Part shown: positions 1 through 6,284 of the stretch, in pieces
How positions within the stretch are numbered: position 1 is the stretch's first letter
Layout of the letters: each line of letters begins with the position of its first letter
Assembly (NCBI GenBank): GCA_017880705.1
Contig: JADGRS010000199.1
Span: 1 to 6,284 of the forward strand
Reading direction: 5' to 3'
Length of the DNA: 6,284 bases
DNA from: Burkholderiales bacterium
Lineage (GTDB): Bacteria > Pseudomonadota > Gammaproteobacteria > Burkholderiales > Usitatibacteraceae
The notes under the pieces: generated by a model
Told to the model about the DNA's origin: nothing
What the model saw: only the letters and a program-made list of their open reading frames with translations
The model's database searches: none
Program-made: the position numbers and the translations under genes

Positions 1-848
1 GCCGCGCCGCGCCCGCCTACGAGGAGATCCTCGACGACCCGACCATCGAGGCGATCATCAACACGACGCCCAACGCGACTCACCTCGAGACGACGCGCGA
101 AGCGGCGGGCGCGGGAAAGCACGTCTTCCTCGACAAGCCCATCGCCAACACCATCGCCGACGCCCGCGCCCTCACCAAGGCCTGCCGCGACGCGAAGGTG
201 GTGCTGGCGCTCGGCTACCAGCGCCGGCGCGAGAGCCACTTCCGCTGGATCCGCAAGGCGATCGACGAAGGCCGCTTCGGAAGACTCGTCAACGCCGAGG
301 CCAACATCAGCCGCGACCGCCTGGGAAAGGTCGATCTCTCGTCGTGGCGCTATACCTCCGAGGGCATGCCGGGCGGCGTGATGCTGCAGATCGGCATCCA
401 CTACACCGACGTCCTCGAGTACCTCATGGGACCGATCAGGGCGGTGAATGCGCAGTCCGCCAGGCTCGTGCTCCCCGGCGACAATCCCGACGTCGCCAGC
501 TTGGTCCTCGAGCATGAGAACGGCGCGCTCTCGACCCTGAACGCGAGCTACGCCTCGGCGTCGGAGTACTACCTGATGAATATCTACGGAAAGGAAATGA
601 GCGCGTACTTCGACCTGCACCAGGGCCTGCGCCACATCAAGCGCGGCGCGGCGCGGCCCGAGACCGTTGCCTGCCCGGAGAGCGACCCCATCGCCGAGGA
701 GCTGGAAGAGTTCGCGAGGGCCGTGCGCGGTGAAGGCAAGCCCGAGATGGACGGCGAGCGCGGCACGGCATCGCTCGCCGTGATCCTCGCCGGAATCCGC
801 TCGGCGAAGGAAGGCCGCCGCGTCGAAGTGAAAGAGGTGCTTGCGTGA
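1..848 (+). CDS. Gfo/Idh/MocA-family NAD(P)-dependent oxidoreductase, 3' part (start lies upstream)
   Basis: Reading from base 3 there are 281 sense codons and a TGA at 846-848. The frame is open to the left edge, so roughly 60-70 N-terminal residues, including the dinucleotide-binding glycine motif, are missing by comparison with the usual family length of about 340. Seen: the end of the Rossmann domain with TTPNATHLE (63-89), then GKHVFLDKP (114-140), the family's (E/D)KP motif whose Lys (135-137) is normally catalytic. The C-terminal alpha/beta domain carries GGVMLQIGIHYTDVLEY (372-422) with His at 399-401 and Asp at 408-410, the usual active-site and substrate region. Members oxidise or reduce sugars, inositols, sugar acids and similar cytosolic substrates with NAD(P); the substrate cannot be read from the sequence. 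The frame ends inside the start of the downstream binding-protein gene, implying an operon. An internal GTG at 198 is not the true start because the conserved motifs precede it. Confidence 0.93.
   Translation, partial: RAAPAYEEILDDPTIEAIINTTPNATHLETTREAAGAGKHVFLDKPIANTIADARALTKACRDAKVVLALGYQRRRESHFRWIRKAIDEGRFGRLVNAEANISRDRLGKVDLSSWRYTSEGMPGGVMLQIGIHYTDVLEYLMGPIRAVNAQSARLVLPGDNPDVASLVLEHENGALSTLNASYASASEYYLMNIYGKEMSAYFDLHQGLRHIKRGAARPETVACPESDPIAEELEEFARAVRGEGKPEMDGERGTASLAVILAGIRSAKEGRRVEVKEVLA
831..837 (+). promoter_or_regulatory. Ribosome-binding site for the Bug-type binding protein
   Basis: AAAGAGG lies inside the last codons of the oxidoreductase and is followed by a 7-nt spacer to the GTG at 845. 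This supports 845 over the alternative in-frame GTG at 851. Because the site is within the upstream coding region and the start overlaps the upstream stop as GTGA, translation of the two genes is probably coupled by termination-reinitiation (inference). Confidence 0.65.
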
Positions 849-1789
849 AAGTGCTGCTGTTCCTGCTCGCGGCGATCGTTTTCGATGCAGGGGCCCGGGA
901 GGTGCCGTTTCCCCAGCGCGGGCCGATCGAGATCACGGTGCTCTTCCCCGCCGGCTCTTCCGCCGACGTGACGGCGCGCATGCTCGCCGACGGCATGTCG
1001 CGCCAGCTCGATCAGCGCGTCCTGGTCGTGAACCGCCCGGGGGCGGGCGGCGCGATCGGCTACAAGCACGTCGCGGCACAGAAGCCCGACGGCTATTCGC
1101 TGGTGTGGAACTCGAACTCGATCTCGACGACGTTCTACTCGGGCCAGATCGACCGCGACTATCACGCGTTCGACGCGGTCGCGCGCGTCCTGGTGGAGTC
1201 GCCGGTCGTGGCGGTCCGCGCCGATTCCCGCTGGAAGAGCCTTCAGGACCTGGTCGCCGATGCGCGCGCGCATCCGGGGCAGATCAACGTGGGCCACTCG
1301 GGAATCGGCAGCCACACGCACCTCTCGCTCGTGGCGCTGTTCCGCGCGGCGCACGTCGAGGTGAACGAGATTCCCTTCGGCGCGACGCAGGTGGTGCCCA
1401 GCCTGCTCGGCGGGCATGTGGATGCACTGGTGCAACTGCCCGCGGCGCTCTCGGGACAGGTCAAGCAGGGAACGCTTCGCCTGCTCGCGACGCTCACGCC
1501 CAACCGCGACCCCGCGCTGCCCGACGTTCCGACCGCGCGCGAACAAGGCGTCGACGTCTCGCTCGAGGCGTGGCGCGGCATCGCCGCACCCCACGGCACG
1601 CCGCGCCCGGTGATCGAGACGCTCGAAGCGGCGATTCGCCGCACCGTGGAATCCCCGGAATTCGCGAAGGGCAGCGAGAACCTCGGCGTGCGAGCCGCCT
1701 TCATGCCCGCGCATGAATTCGACGAGCTGATCGCCTGGGAGGATGCCGACGTCGCATGGCTGATGCGATCCGTCGGATTGAAGAAGTAA
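845..1789 (+). CDS. Bug/TctC-family periplasmic solute-binding protein (tripartite tricarboxylate transporter receptor)
   Basis: A complete 314-residue protein, normal for the family. The N-terminus MKVLLFLLAAIVFDAGA is a short Sec signal peptide with a likely cleavage after the AGA at residue 17, placing the mature protein in the periplasm. Family marks: ITVLFPAGSSADVTARMLA (about 30-48), corresponding to the usual FPPGGxxD..AR loop, and VVNRPGAGGAIG (61-72), the hallmark PGAGG segment that helps build the ligand pocket. The C-terminus (PHGTP..VIETLEAAI, ending near SVGLKK) is also typical. Characterised homologues bind carboxylates such as citrate, aspartate, glutamate or nicotinate for a TctA/TctB membrane pair, but many are orphans, and no membrane genes are visible here. 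The start is GTG, overlapping the oxidoreductase stop by four bases. The ligand is unknown; pairing with an oxidoreductase hints at uptake of a sugar acid or related carboxylate, which is only inference. The stop is TAA. Confidence 0.93.
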   Translation: MKVLLFLLAAIVFDAGAREVPFPQRGPIEITVLFPAGSSADVTARMLADGMSRQLDQRVLVVNRPGAGGAIGYKHVAAQKPDGYSLVWNSNSISTTFYSGQIDRDYHAFDAVARVLVESPVVAVRADSRWKSLQDLVADARAHPGQINVGHSGIGSHTHLSLVALFRAAHVEVNEIPFGATQVVPSLLGGHVDALVQLPAALSGQVKQGTLRLLATLTPNRDPALPDVPTAREQGVDVSLEAWRGIAAPHGTPRPVIETLEAAIRRTVESPEFAKGSENLGVRAAFMPAHEFDELIAWEDADVAWLMRSVGLKK

Positions 1790-1798
1790 GCGCAGCGA

Positions 1799-1827
1799 GA
1801 GGGTTGAAACCGTCGACGTTCGCCCTC
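1799..1827 (+). other. Imperfect hairpin downstream of the Bug gene (weak terminator candidate at most)
   Basis: GAGGG (1799-1803) pairs with CCCTC (1823-1827), and an inner AAC (1808-1810) pairs with GTT (1818-1820) across an internal loop. The hairpin begins 9 nt after the TAA stop. There is no T-run after the distal arm, so it does not meet the pattern of an intrinsic terminator; it could protect a 3' end or act with Rho. It is the only candidate terminator-like structure before uvrA. Confidence 0.3.
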
Positions 1828-1833
1828 AAGTCA

Positions 1834-1842
1834 TGTGCATAA
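1834..1842 (-). promoter_or_regulatory. Consensus DnaA box, minus-strand orientation
   Basis: TGTGCATAA on the + strand reads TTATGCACA on the minus strand, an exact match to the DnaA-box consensus TTATNCACA. It lies about 90 bp upstream of the uvrA start. Together with the opposite-facing box at 1873-1881 (centres 39 bp apart) it suggests DnaA binding upstream of uvrA. Binding itself is inferred from the motif only. Confidence 0.5.
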
Positions 1843-1872
1843 GCCGGTAGAATTGTGCGTGCGCTGGCCGAG

Positions 1873-1881
1873 TTATCCACA
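1873..1881 (+). promoter_or_regulatory. Consensus DnaA box (perfect TTATCCACA)
   Basis: TTATCCACA is identical to the strongest E. coli oriC-type (R1/R4) DnaA box. It sits 52 bp before the chosen uvrA start and overlaps the candidate -35 region, a position from which bound DnaA could repress or modulate transcription. I found no further TTATNCACA match on either strand elsewhere in the window. A DnaA site upstream of E. coli uvrB has been described, so DnaA input to excision-repair genes has precedent. Confidence 0.6.
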
Positions 1882-1902
1882 GCGCGTAAAGCGGAAAATA
1901 AT
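1873..1902 (+). promoter_or_regulatory. Candidate sigma-70 promoter for uvrA
   Basis: The most AT-rich segment of the window contains AATAAT (1897-1902, five of six to TATAAT). It is preceded at an 18-bp spacing by TTATCC (1873-1878), a poor -35 match that coincides with the DnaA box. Transcription would start near 1909, leaving a leader of roughly 25 nt. The weak -35 makes this tentative. TAGAAT at 1848-1853 is an alternative -10 but has no partner at the right distance. Confidence 0.3.
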
Positions 1903-1907
1903 TCCTG

Positions 1908-1924
1908 CCGGAAGCGTCCGGGAG
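1908..1924 (+). promoter_or_regulatory. Shine-Dalgarno of uvrA with adjoining GC hairpin
   Basis: CCGGA (1908-1912) and TCCGG (1917-1921) form a perfect 5-bp stem around the tetraloop AGCG. The GGGAG Shine-Dalgarno sequence (1920-1924) begins within the second arm and lies 9 nt before the ATG at 1934. In RNA the stem would hide the first two SD bases, so it may dampen translation initiation (inference). The SD spacing is the main reason for choosing 1934 as the start. Confidence 0.45.
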
Positions 1925-1933
1925 ATGCCTAGA

Positions 1934-4900
1934 ATGGGCTCCTCTCCCGCCAAAATTCAGCGCCCGCACGACGCGGTCGCTCTCATCAGGGCCTCCATGA
2001 ACGACCTGTCCGCGGGGCGCGCCGCCGGTTCCCATTCCCTGGGCGATGACGCCGGCGAAGACGTGATCCGCATTCGCGGAGCGCGCCAGAACAACCTCAA
2101 GAACCTCGACGTCGACCTGCCCACGGGGGAGCTCATCGTCGTGACGGGTCCTTCCGGATCGGGCAAGTCGTCGCTCGTGTTCGACACGCTCTATGCCGAG
2201 GGGCAGCGCCGCTACGTGGAGACGTTCTCCCCGTACGCGCGGCAGTTCCTCGACCGCATGGACAAGCCCCAGGTCGACGCGATCGAGGGCATTCCCCCGG
2301 CGATCGCCATCGACCAGACGAACCCGGTGCGCACCTCGCGCTCCACCGTCGGCACGATGACGGAGATCAACGATCACCTGAAGCTGCTCTTCGCCCGCAC
2401 CGCGAGCCTCTTCTGCCGCAACTGCTCGCAGCCCGTGCGGCGCGACACGTCGGAGACGATCTTCGCGCAGATGAAGGAACGCGCCGCGGCCGCCGGCGAT
2501 CCGCGCCTCGTCATCGCGTTCCCCATCGACGTGCCGAAGAATTTCAGCGAGGAGGAGATCACGAAGCTCCTCCAGGCGCAGGGCTACACGCGCATCCACC
2601 GTCGCGACGGCTCGCGCCTCGAGGTGGTGCAGGACCGCGTGAAGATGTCGGGCGCGGAGAAGTCGCGCGTGGTCGAGGCGATCGAGGCGGCGCTGCGGGT
2701 GGGGACGGGGCGCGTGAATGTGTTCGTCGGGGAAGAAGGCGCCGAAGCGTGGAGATTCTCCACCGATCTCCATTGCGCGCACTGCGACATTCACTACTCC
2801 GATCCGACGCCGGCGCGGTTCTCGTTCAACTCGCCGATCGGCGCGTGCGATGCGTGCCGCGGATTCGGACGCGTGATCGGCGTGGACTACGGCCTGGTGA
2901 TTCCCGACGAGACGAAGACGCTCGGCGGCGGCGCGGTGAAGCCCTTCCAGACGAAGAGCTTCTCCGAGTGCCAGGACGACCTGGTGAAGTACGCGAAGAA
3001 GCGCCGCATCCCGCTCGACGTTCCCTACCGCAGCCTCGCGCCCGAGCAGAAGCACTGGGTCCTCCACGGCGACACCGACTGGATCGACTGGAAGAAGACC
3101 GGCAAGACGCATTGGTACGGCGTGAAGGTCTTCTTCGACTGGCTCGAGACCAAGGCGTACAAGATGCACATCCGCGTGCTCCTGTCGCGCTACCGCGCGT
3201 ACACGCCGTGCGCGACGTGCGACGGCGCGCGCCTGAAGCCCGAGACGATGCTGTGGCGCGTCGGCACGAAGGCCGATGCGGACGCGGTGCTCGCGCCCGC
3301 GGGACGCTATCCGCCGAAGGGCACGCAGTGGTCGCGCGAGCAGCTCGCGGCGCTGCCGGGCCTGTGCCTGCACGACGTGATGCTGCTGCCCGCGGACAAG
3401 GTCTACGCGTTCTTCCAGGGGCTCAAGCTTCCCGCGCCGCTCGACGAGGCCACGGAGCTGCTCGCGGGAGAGATTCGCTCGCGCCTCGGGTACCTGCGTG
3501 AAGTGGGACTCGGCTACCTCACGCTCGACCGCCAGTCGCGCACGCTCTCGGGCGGCGAGGTGCAGCGGATAAATCTCACCACCGCCCTCGGCACCTCGCT
3601 CGTCAACACGTTGTTCGTGCTCGACGAGCCTTCGATCGGATTGCATCCGCGCGACATGGGGCGCGTCATCGACGTGATGAAGCGCCTGCGCGACGCGGGC
3701 AACTCCCTCGTCGTGGTCGAGCACGATCCGCAGATCATGCTCGAGGCCGACAAGCTCCTCGACATGGGCCCCGGCCCCGGCGAGCGCGGCGGCGAGATCG
3801 TCTTCTTCGGCTCGCCCGACGAACTGAAGGGCGCGTCGACGCTCACCGCCGATTATCTTTCGGGTCGCAAGCGCGCCGACGACTACCATCCCGGCGAAGA
3901 GCTGCGCGCGCCCGGCGTCGAGGTGCCCAACGATCTCGGGCGCAACCCGCTGCGCGGCACCGTGTGCCTCGGCATCCGCGGCGCGACCGAGCACAATCTC
4001 AAGAACATCGACGTCGACTTTCCGCTGCGCCGCTTCGTGTGCGTGACCGGCGTGTCGGGTTCGGGCAAATCGACGCTCGTCCAGGACGTGCTTCATCCGG
4101 CGATTCGCAAGCATCTCGGCAAGCCGACGGAGACGCCGGGCGCGTTCAAGTCGATCGTCGGCACCGAGCACGTGAACGACATCGTGTTCGTCGACCAATC
4201 GCCGATCGGGCGCACGACGCGCTCGAACCCCGCGAGCTACGTCGGCGCATTCGACGCGATCCGCGATCTCTTCGCGAAGGCGCCGGATTCCCGGACGCGC
4301 GGCTATACGGCGGGCACATTCAGCTTCAACTCCGGCAACGGCCGCTGCCCGACTTGCAGCGGCAACGGCTTCGAGCACGTCGAGATGCAGTTCCTCTCCG
4401 ACGTATACCTGCGCTGCCCCGACTGCAACGGCACGCGCTATCGCGACGAGGTGCTCGAGGTGAAGCTCGACGGCCGCAGCATCGCCGATGTGCTCGAGCT
4501 CACCATCGACAAGGCCGTGCAGGTGTTCGCCGGCAACAACGAGATCATCCGCACGCTGCAGCCGCTCGTCGACGTGGGCCTCGATTATCTTCGCCTCGGC
4601 CAGCCGGTGCCGACGCTCTCCGGGGGCGAGGCGCAGCGCCTGAAGCTCGCGGGCCATCTCGCCGAAGCCGAGGGCCGCTCGATCTCAATGCTCCCCCGCC
4701 GTCCTCGCGAAGGCGGTGGCCCAGCCGGAAGGCAAACGCGCTTGTTCCTCTTCGACGAGCCCACCACCGGCCTGCATTTCGAGGACGTCTCGAAGCTCCT
4801 GAAGTCCTTCCGCAAGCTGATCGCCGCGGGCCATTCGCTCGTCGTGATCGAGCACAACCTCGACGTGATCCGCGCATCCGACTGGATCATCGACCTCGGC

Positions 4901-6284
4901 CCCGAGGGCGGAGAAGCCGGCGGCGCCATCGTCGCCGTGGGCACGCCGCCGCAGGTAATGGAGCACGCGACCTCCCACACCGGCAAAGCTCTTCGCGACT
5001 ACGAAACTGCCCTGGCCCCGTCTGCCCGGCTCATTGCCAAAGAAGAAGGGCCGCGTTCATCGGCGTTTATCGGCGGATCCCAAGACGTGGCCGCGGCGGA
5101 GCCGCGCATTCCCTACCGCGCCCCCAATACGATCCGGGTGAAGCACGCGCGCGAACATAATTTGAAAAACATCGACGTCGAGATCCCGCGCGGCAAGTTC
5201 ACGGTGATCACCGGCGTCAGCGGCTCCGGAAAATCCACGCTCGCGTTCGACATCCTCTTCGCCGAAGGCCAGCGCCGCTACCTCGAATCGCTGAACGCGT
5301 ACGCGAGGCAGTTCGTGCAGCCCGCGTCGAAGCCCGACGTCGACGCGATCTTCGGCATTCCGCCGACGGTGGCGATCGAGCAGCGCACCAGCCGCGGCGG
5401 GTCGAAGAGCACGGTCGCGACGCAGACCGAGATCCAGCATTTCCTGCGGCTCCTCTTCGTGAAGCTCGGCACGCAGTACTGTCCCGACTGCGACGTGCCC
5501 ATCGAGCCGCAGAGCATCGACGCGATCGTCGCGCGCCTCATGAAGGAGCGCCGCGGCGACAGGATCGCCCTCCTCGCGCCCCTCGTCACCAATCGCAAGG
5601 GCTTCTACACCGACCTCGCCAAGTGGGCGCTCGCGAAAGCGGTGTCGCACCTGCGCGTCGACGGCGAATACCTGCCGACCAGGGGCTGGCCGCGCCTCGA
5701 CCGGTTCCGCGAGCACACCATCGAGCTGCCGGTCGCCGAGATCGAGGTGAAGCCCGAGAACGGCAAGCAGCTCCGCGCCGCGGTCGAAGCCGCGCTCGAC
5801 ATGGGCAAGGGCGTGCTGCACGTCGGCGGCCGCGGCTGGGGCGATCGAACGGTGCAGATCTACTCGGTCAAGCGCGCGTGCCCGTCGTGCGGCAAGAGCT
5901 TCGCCGAGCTCGATCCGCGCCTCTTCTCCTACAACTCGAAGCACGGCTGGTGCGAGGCGTGCTACGGCACGGGCCTGCAGATCGAGGAAGTGAAGTGGGA
6001 CAAGGAGCGCTCGAAGACCGGCACCGAGGACCACGTGCTCGATTCCTGGGTCGAGTGGCTCGAGCTCGACGAGACCTGCCCCGAGTGCGACGGCAAGCGC
6101 CTCAACAAGGAAGCGCTTGCGGTGCGCTTCCGCGGCCAATCGATCGCCGACATGAGCGCGCAGCCGATCTCGAAGGCGCACACTTTCTTCGAGAAGCTCG
6201 CGGTCGCGGGCCGCGAGCGGGAGATCGCGCGCGACATCCTTTCCGAGCTCATCGCGCGGCTGGGATTCCTCGAGCAGGTGGGCC
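1934..6284 (+). CDS. uvrA: Tandem (double-length) excinuclease ABC subunit UvrA, 5' part, continues beyond the window
   Basis: One frame with no stop or frameshift encodes 1450 residues and runs off the right edge. UvrA is the cytosolic ATP-driven damage sensor that loads UvrB in nucleotide excision repair. Ordinary UvrA is about 940 residues; this is a fused duplication. Unit 1: Walker [10 protein letters not shown] (72-80), Cys161/164, UvrB-binding-like domain (about 160-280), zinc cysteines 281/284/305/308, insertion domain (309-425), Cys426/429, signature LSGGEVQR (538-545), Walker B LFVLDEP (560-566), His597; then Walker [10 protein letters not shown] (706-714), DQSPIGR (754-760), zinc cysteines 805/808/828/831, signature LSGGEAQR (895-902), Walker B LFLFDEP (937-943), His974. 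Unit 2 starts near 1066: Walker A 1094-1102, NRKG 1220-1223, cysteines 1316/1319/1340/1343 and 1382/1385, cut before its signature. ATG 1934 has a good SD; 1925 and 1997 are alternative in-frame ATGs. Double UvrAs of about 1900 residues are known in beta- and gammaproteobacteria, so a normal uvrA probably exists elsewhere. Confidence 0.95.
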   Translation, partial: MGSSPAKIQRPHDAVALIRASMNDLSAGRAAGSHSLGDDAGEDVIRIRGARQNNLKNLDVDLPTGELIVVTGPSGSGKSSLVFDTLYAEGQRRYVETFSPYARQFLDRMDKPQVDAIEGIPPAIAIDQTNPVRTSRSTVGTMTEINDHLKLLFARTASLFCRNCSQPVRRDTSETIFAQMKERAAAAGDPRLVIAFPIDVPKNFSEEEITKLLQAQGYTRIHRRDGSRLEVVQDRVKMSGAEKSRVVEAIEAALRVGTGRVNVFVGEEGAEAWRFSTDLHCAHCDIHYSDPTPARFSFNSPIGACDACRGFGRVIGVDYGLVIPDETKTLGGGAVKPFQTKSFSECQDDLVKYAKKRRIPLDVPYRSLAPEQKHWVLHGDTDWIDWKKTGKTHWYGVKVFFDWLETKAYKMHIRVLLSRYRAYTPCATCDGARLKPETMLWRVGTKADADAVLAPAGRYPPKGTQWSREQLAALPGLCLHDVMLLPADKVYAFFQGLKLPAPLDEATELLAGEIRSRLGYLREVGLGYLTLDRQSRTLSGGEVQRINLTTALGTSLVNTLFVLDEPSIGLHPRDMGRVIDVMKRLRDAGNSLVVVEHDPQIMLEADKLLDMGPGPGERGGEIVFFGSPDELKGASTLTADYLSGRKRADDYHPGEELRAPGVEVPNDLGRNPLRGTVCLGIRGATEHNLKNIDVDFPLRRFVCVTGVSGSGKSTLVQDVLHPAIRKHLGKPTETPGAFKSIVGTEHVNDIVFVDQSPIGRTTRSNPASYVGAFDAIRDLFAKAPDSRTRGYTAGTFSFNSGNGRCPTCSGNGFEHVEMQFLSDVYLRCPDCNGTRYRDEVLEVKLDGRSIADVLELTIDKAVQVFAGNNEIIRTLQPLVDVGLDYLRLGQPVPTLSGGEAQRLKLAGHLAEAEGRSISMLPRRPREGGGPAGRQTRLFLFDEPTTGLHFEDVSKLLKSFRKLIAAGHSLVVIEHNLDVIRASDWIIDLGPEGGEAGGAIVAVGTPPQVMEHATSHTGKALRDYETALAPSARLIAKEEGPRSSAFIGGSQDVAAAEPRIPYRAPNTIRVKHAREHNLKNIDVEIPRGKFTVITGVSGSGKSTLAFDILFAEGQRRYLESLNAYARQFVQPASKPDVDAIFGIPPTVAIEQRTSRGGSKSTVATQTEIQHFLRLLFVKLGTQYCPDCDVPIEPQSIDAIVARLMKERRGDRIALLAPLVTNRKGFYTDLAKWALAKAVSHLRVDGEYLPTRGWPRLDRFREHTIELPVAEIEVKPENGKQLRAAVEAALDMGKGVLHVGGRGWGDRTVQIYSVKRACPSCGKSFAELDPRLFSYNSKHGWCEACYGTGLQIEEVKWDKERSKTGTEDHVLDSWVEWLELDETCPECDGKRLNKEALAVRFRGQSIADMSAQPISKAHTFFEKLAVAGREREIARDILSELIARLGFLEQVG
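4682..4740 (+). repeat. REP-like hairpin segment inserted in frame within uvrA
   Basis: The segment lies between LSGGEAQR and Walker B of unit 1's second ATPase. A stem forms from 4696-4705 with 4711-4719: nine pairs including one G-T, one bulged T at 4702, loop CGCGA (4706-4710). The core CGCGAAGGCGG followed by CCCAG resembles, from memory, the dispersed palindromic repeat of many betaproteobacteria (CGCGAAGGCGGGAA.CCAG). It encodes a Pro/Arg/Gly-rich stretch ([14 protein letters not shown]) absent from E. coli UvrA, where the same interval is about 19 residues shorter. Eight of the 20 codons end in A or T, unlike flanking codons. It could instead be a family-typical variable loop that happens to be GC-palindromic. 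Confidence 0.5.
5053..5080 (+). repeat. 10-nt tandem repeat in the linker between the two UvrA units
   Basis: GCGTTCATCG (5053-5062) is followed directly by GCGTTTATCG (5063-5072, nine of ten identical) and a partial third unit GCGGATCC (5073-5080). The whole linker, about residues 1025-1065, is unconserved. From 4982 to 5086, 15 of 35 codons end in A or T (AAA, GCT, CTT, ACT, TCT, ATT, TTT, CAA and others), while neighbouring domains use almost only G/C-ending codons. The 10-nt period and final GGATCC resemble, from memory, a dispersed repeat of the TCATCTGCGT type in environmental proteobacteria. The match is unverified. Confidence 0.45.

Noticed and set aside
584..1714. A 376-codon minus-strand open frame spanning the oxidoreductase/Bug junction
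   Set aside because: It crosses two well-supported + strand genes and has the same Arg/Ala/His-rich shadow composition without any family motif.
841..1716. A 291-codon + strand frame nested in the Bug gene
   Set aside because: It is Arg/Ala/Pro-rich without recognisable motifs, whereas the overlapping frame at 845 encodes a signal peptide and the PGAGG hallmark.
1799..1827. Intrinsic transcription terminator after the Bug gene
   Set aside because: The stem is interrupted and no T-tract follows; listed only as a weak hairpin.
1804..1853. TTGAAA (1804-1809) and TAGAAT (1848-1853) as promoter elements
   Set aside because: The spacing between them is about 38 bp, far from the usual 16-18, and neither has a suitable partner at the right distance.
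1864..1882. Possible LexA/SOS box CTG...CAG upstream of uvrA
   Set aside because: There are 13 bases between CTG and CAG instead of 10, and the flanking bases do not fit the consensus. The CAG is part of the DnaA-box region. No SOS box is supported.
1826..4657. A 943-codon open frame on the minus strand opposite uvrA
   Set aside because: It is rich in Arg, Ala, His and Val, with no recognisable domain, and is the expected antisense shadow of a GC-rich gene with strong third-position G/C bias. The + strand frame has a complete set of UvrA motifs.
5057..6181. A 374-codon minus-strand open frame opposite UvrA unit 2
   Set aside because: Antisense shadow of conserved UvrA sequence; composition is typical of GC-rich artefacts.
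1..6284. CRISPR array, tRNA, rRNA or insertion sequence
   Set aside because: No regularly spaced direct repeats, tRNA-like cloverleaf, rRNA sequence, transposase or paired terminal inverted repeats were seen; nearly the whole window is coding.

Overview
The window reads as a high-GC bacterial chromosome fragment, probably betaproteobacterial (Burkholderiales-like). The grounds are strong G/C preference at third codon positions, a Bug/TctC-type periplasmic binding protein (a family greatly expanded in Burkholderiales), and a fused double-length UvrA of a kind I know from beta- and some gammaproteobacteria. The lineage is an inference; no rRNA or other taxonomic marker is present.

Layout, all on the + strand. 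Positions 1-848 hold the 3' part of a Gfo/Idh/MocA-family NAD(P)-dependent oxidoreductase whose Rossmann start lies upstream of the window. Its stop codon overlaps the GTG start of a complete Bug/TctC solute-binding protein (845-1789) in a GTGA junction, so the two are very probably co-transcribed and translationally coupled. A 144-bp intergenic region (1790-1933) follows. It is AT-richer than its surroundings and holds a weak hairpin, two consensus DnaA-box matches facing opposite ways, a candidate promoter, and a small GC hairpin that touches the ribosome-binding site. From 1934 to the right edge runs one uninterrupted reading frame encoding at least 1450 residues of a tandem-duplicated UvrA. 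It contains one complete UvrA unit (about residues 44-1024), a linker, and the first ABC half of a second unit up to just before its signature motif.

The two UvrA units are anciently diverged, not a recent duplication. Unit 1 keeps a full-length insertion domain but lacks the RKG segment of the UvrB-binding domain. Unit 2 keeps the RKG segment but has lost most of its insertion domain. Two short stretches inside the gene have atypical codon usage and repeat-like structure: a hairpin insert between signature and Walker B of unit 1's second ATPase (about 4682-4740), and a 10-nt tandem repeat in the inter-unit linker (5053-5080). Both look like dispersed-repeat fragments captured in frame. The first two genes concern small-molecule metabolism or uptake; uvrA appears to be an independent DNA-repair transcription unit. 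I do not see a clearly new multi-gene system. The most notable material is the asymmetric double UvrA, its repeat-derived segments, and its DnaA-box promoter region.
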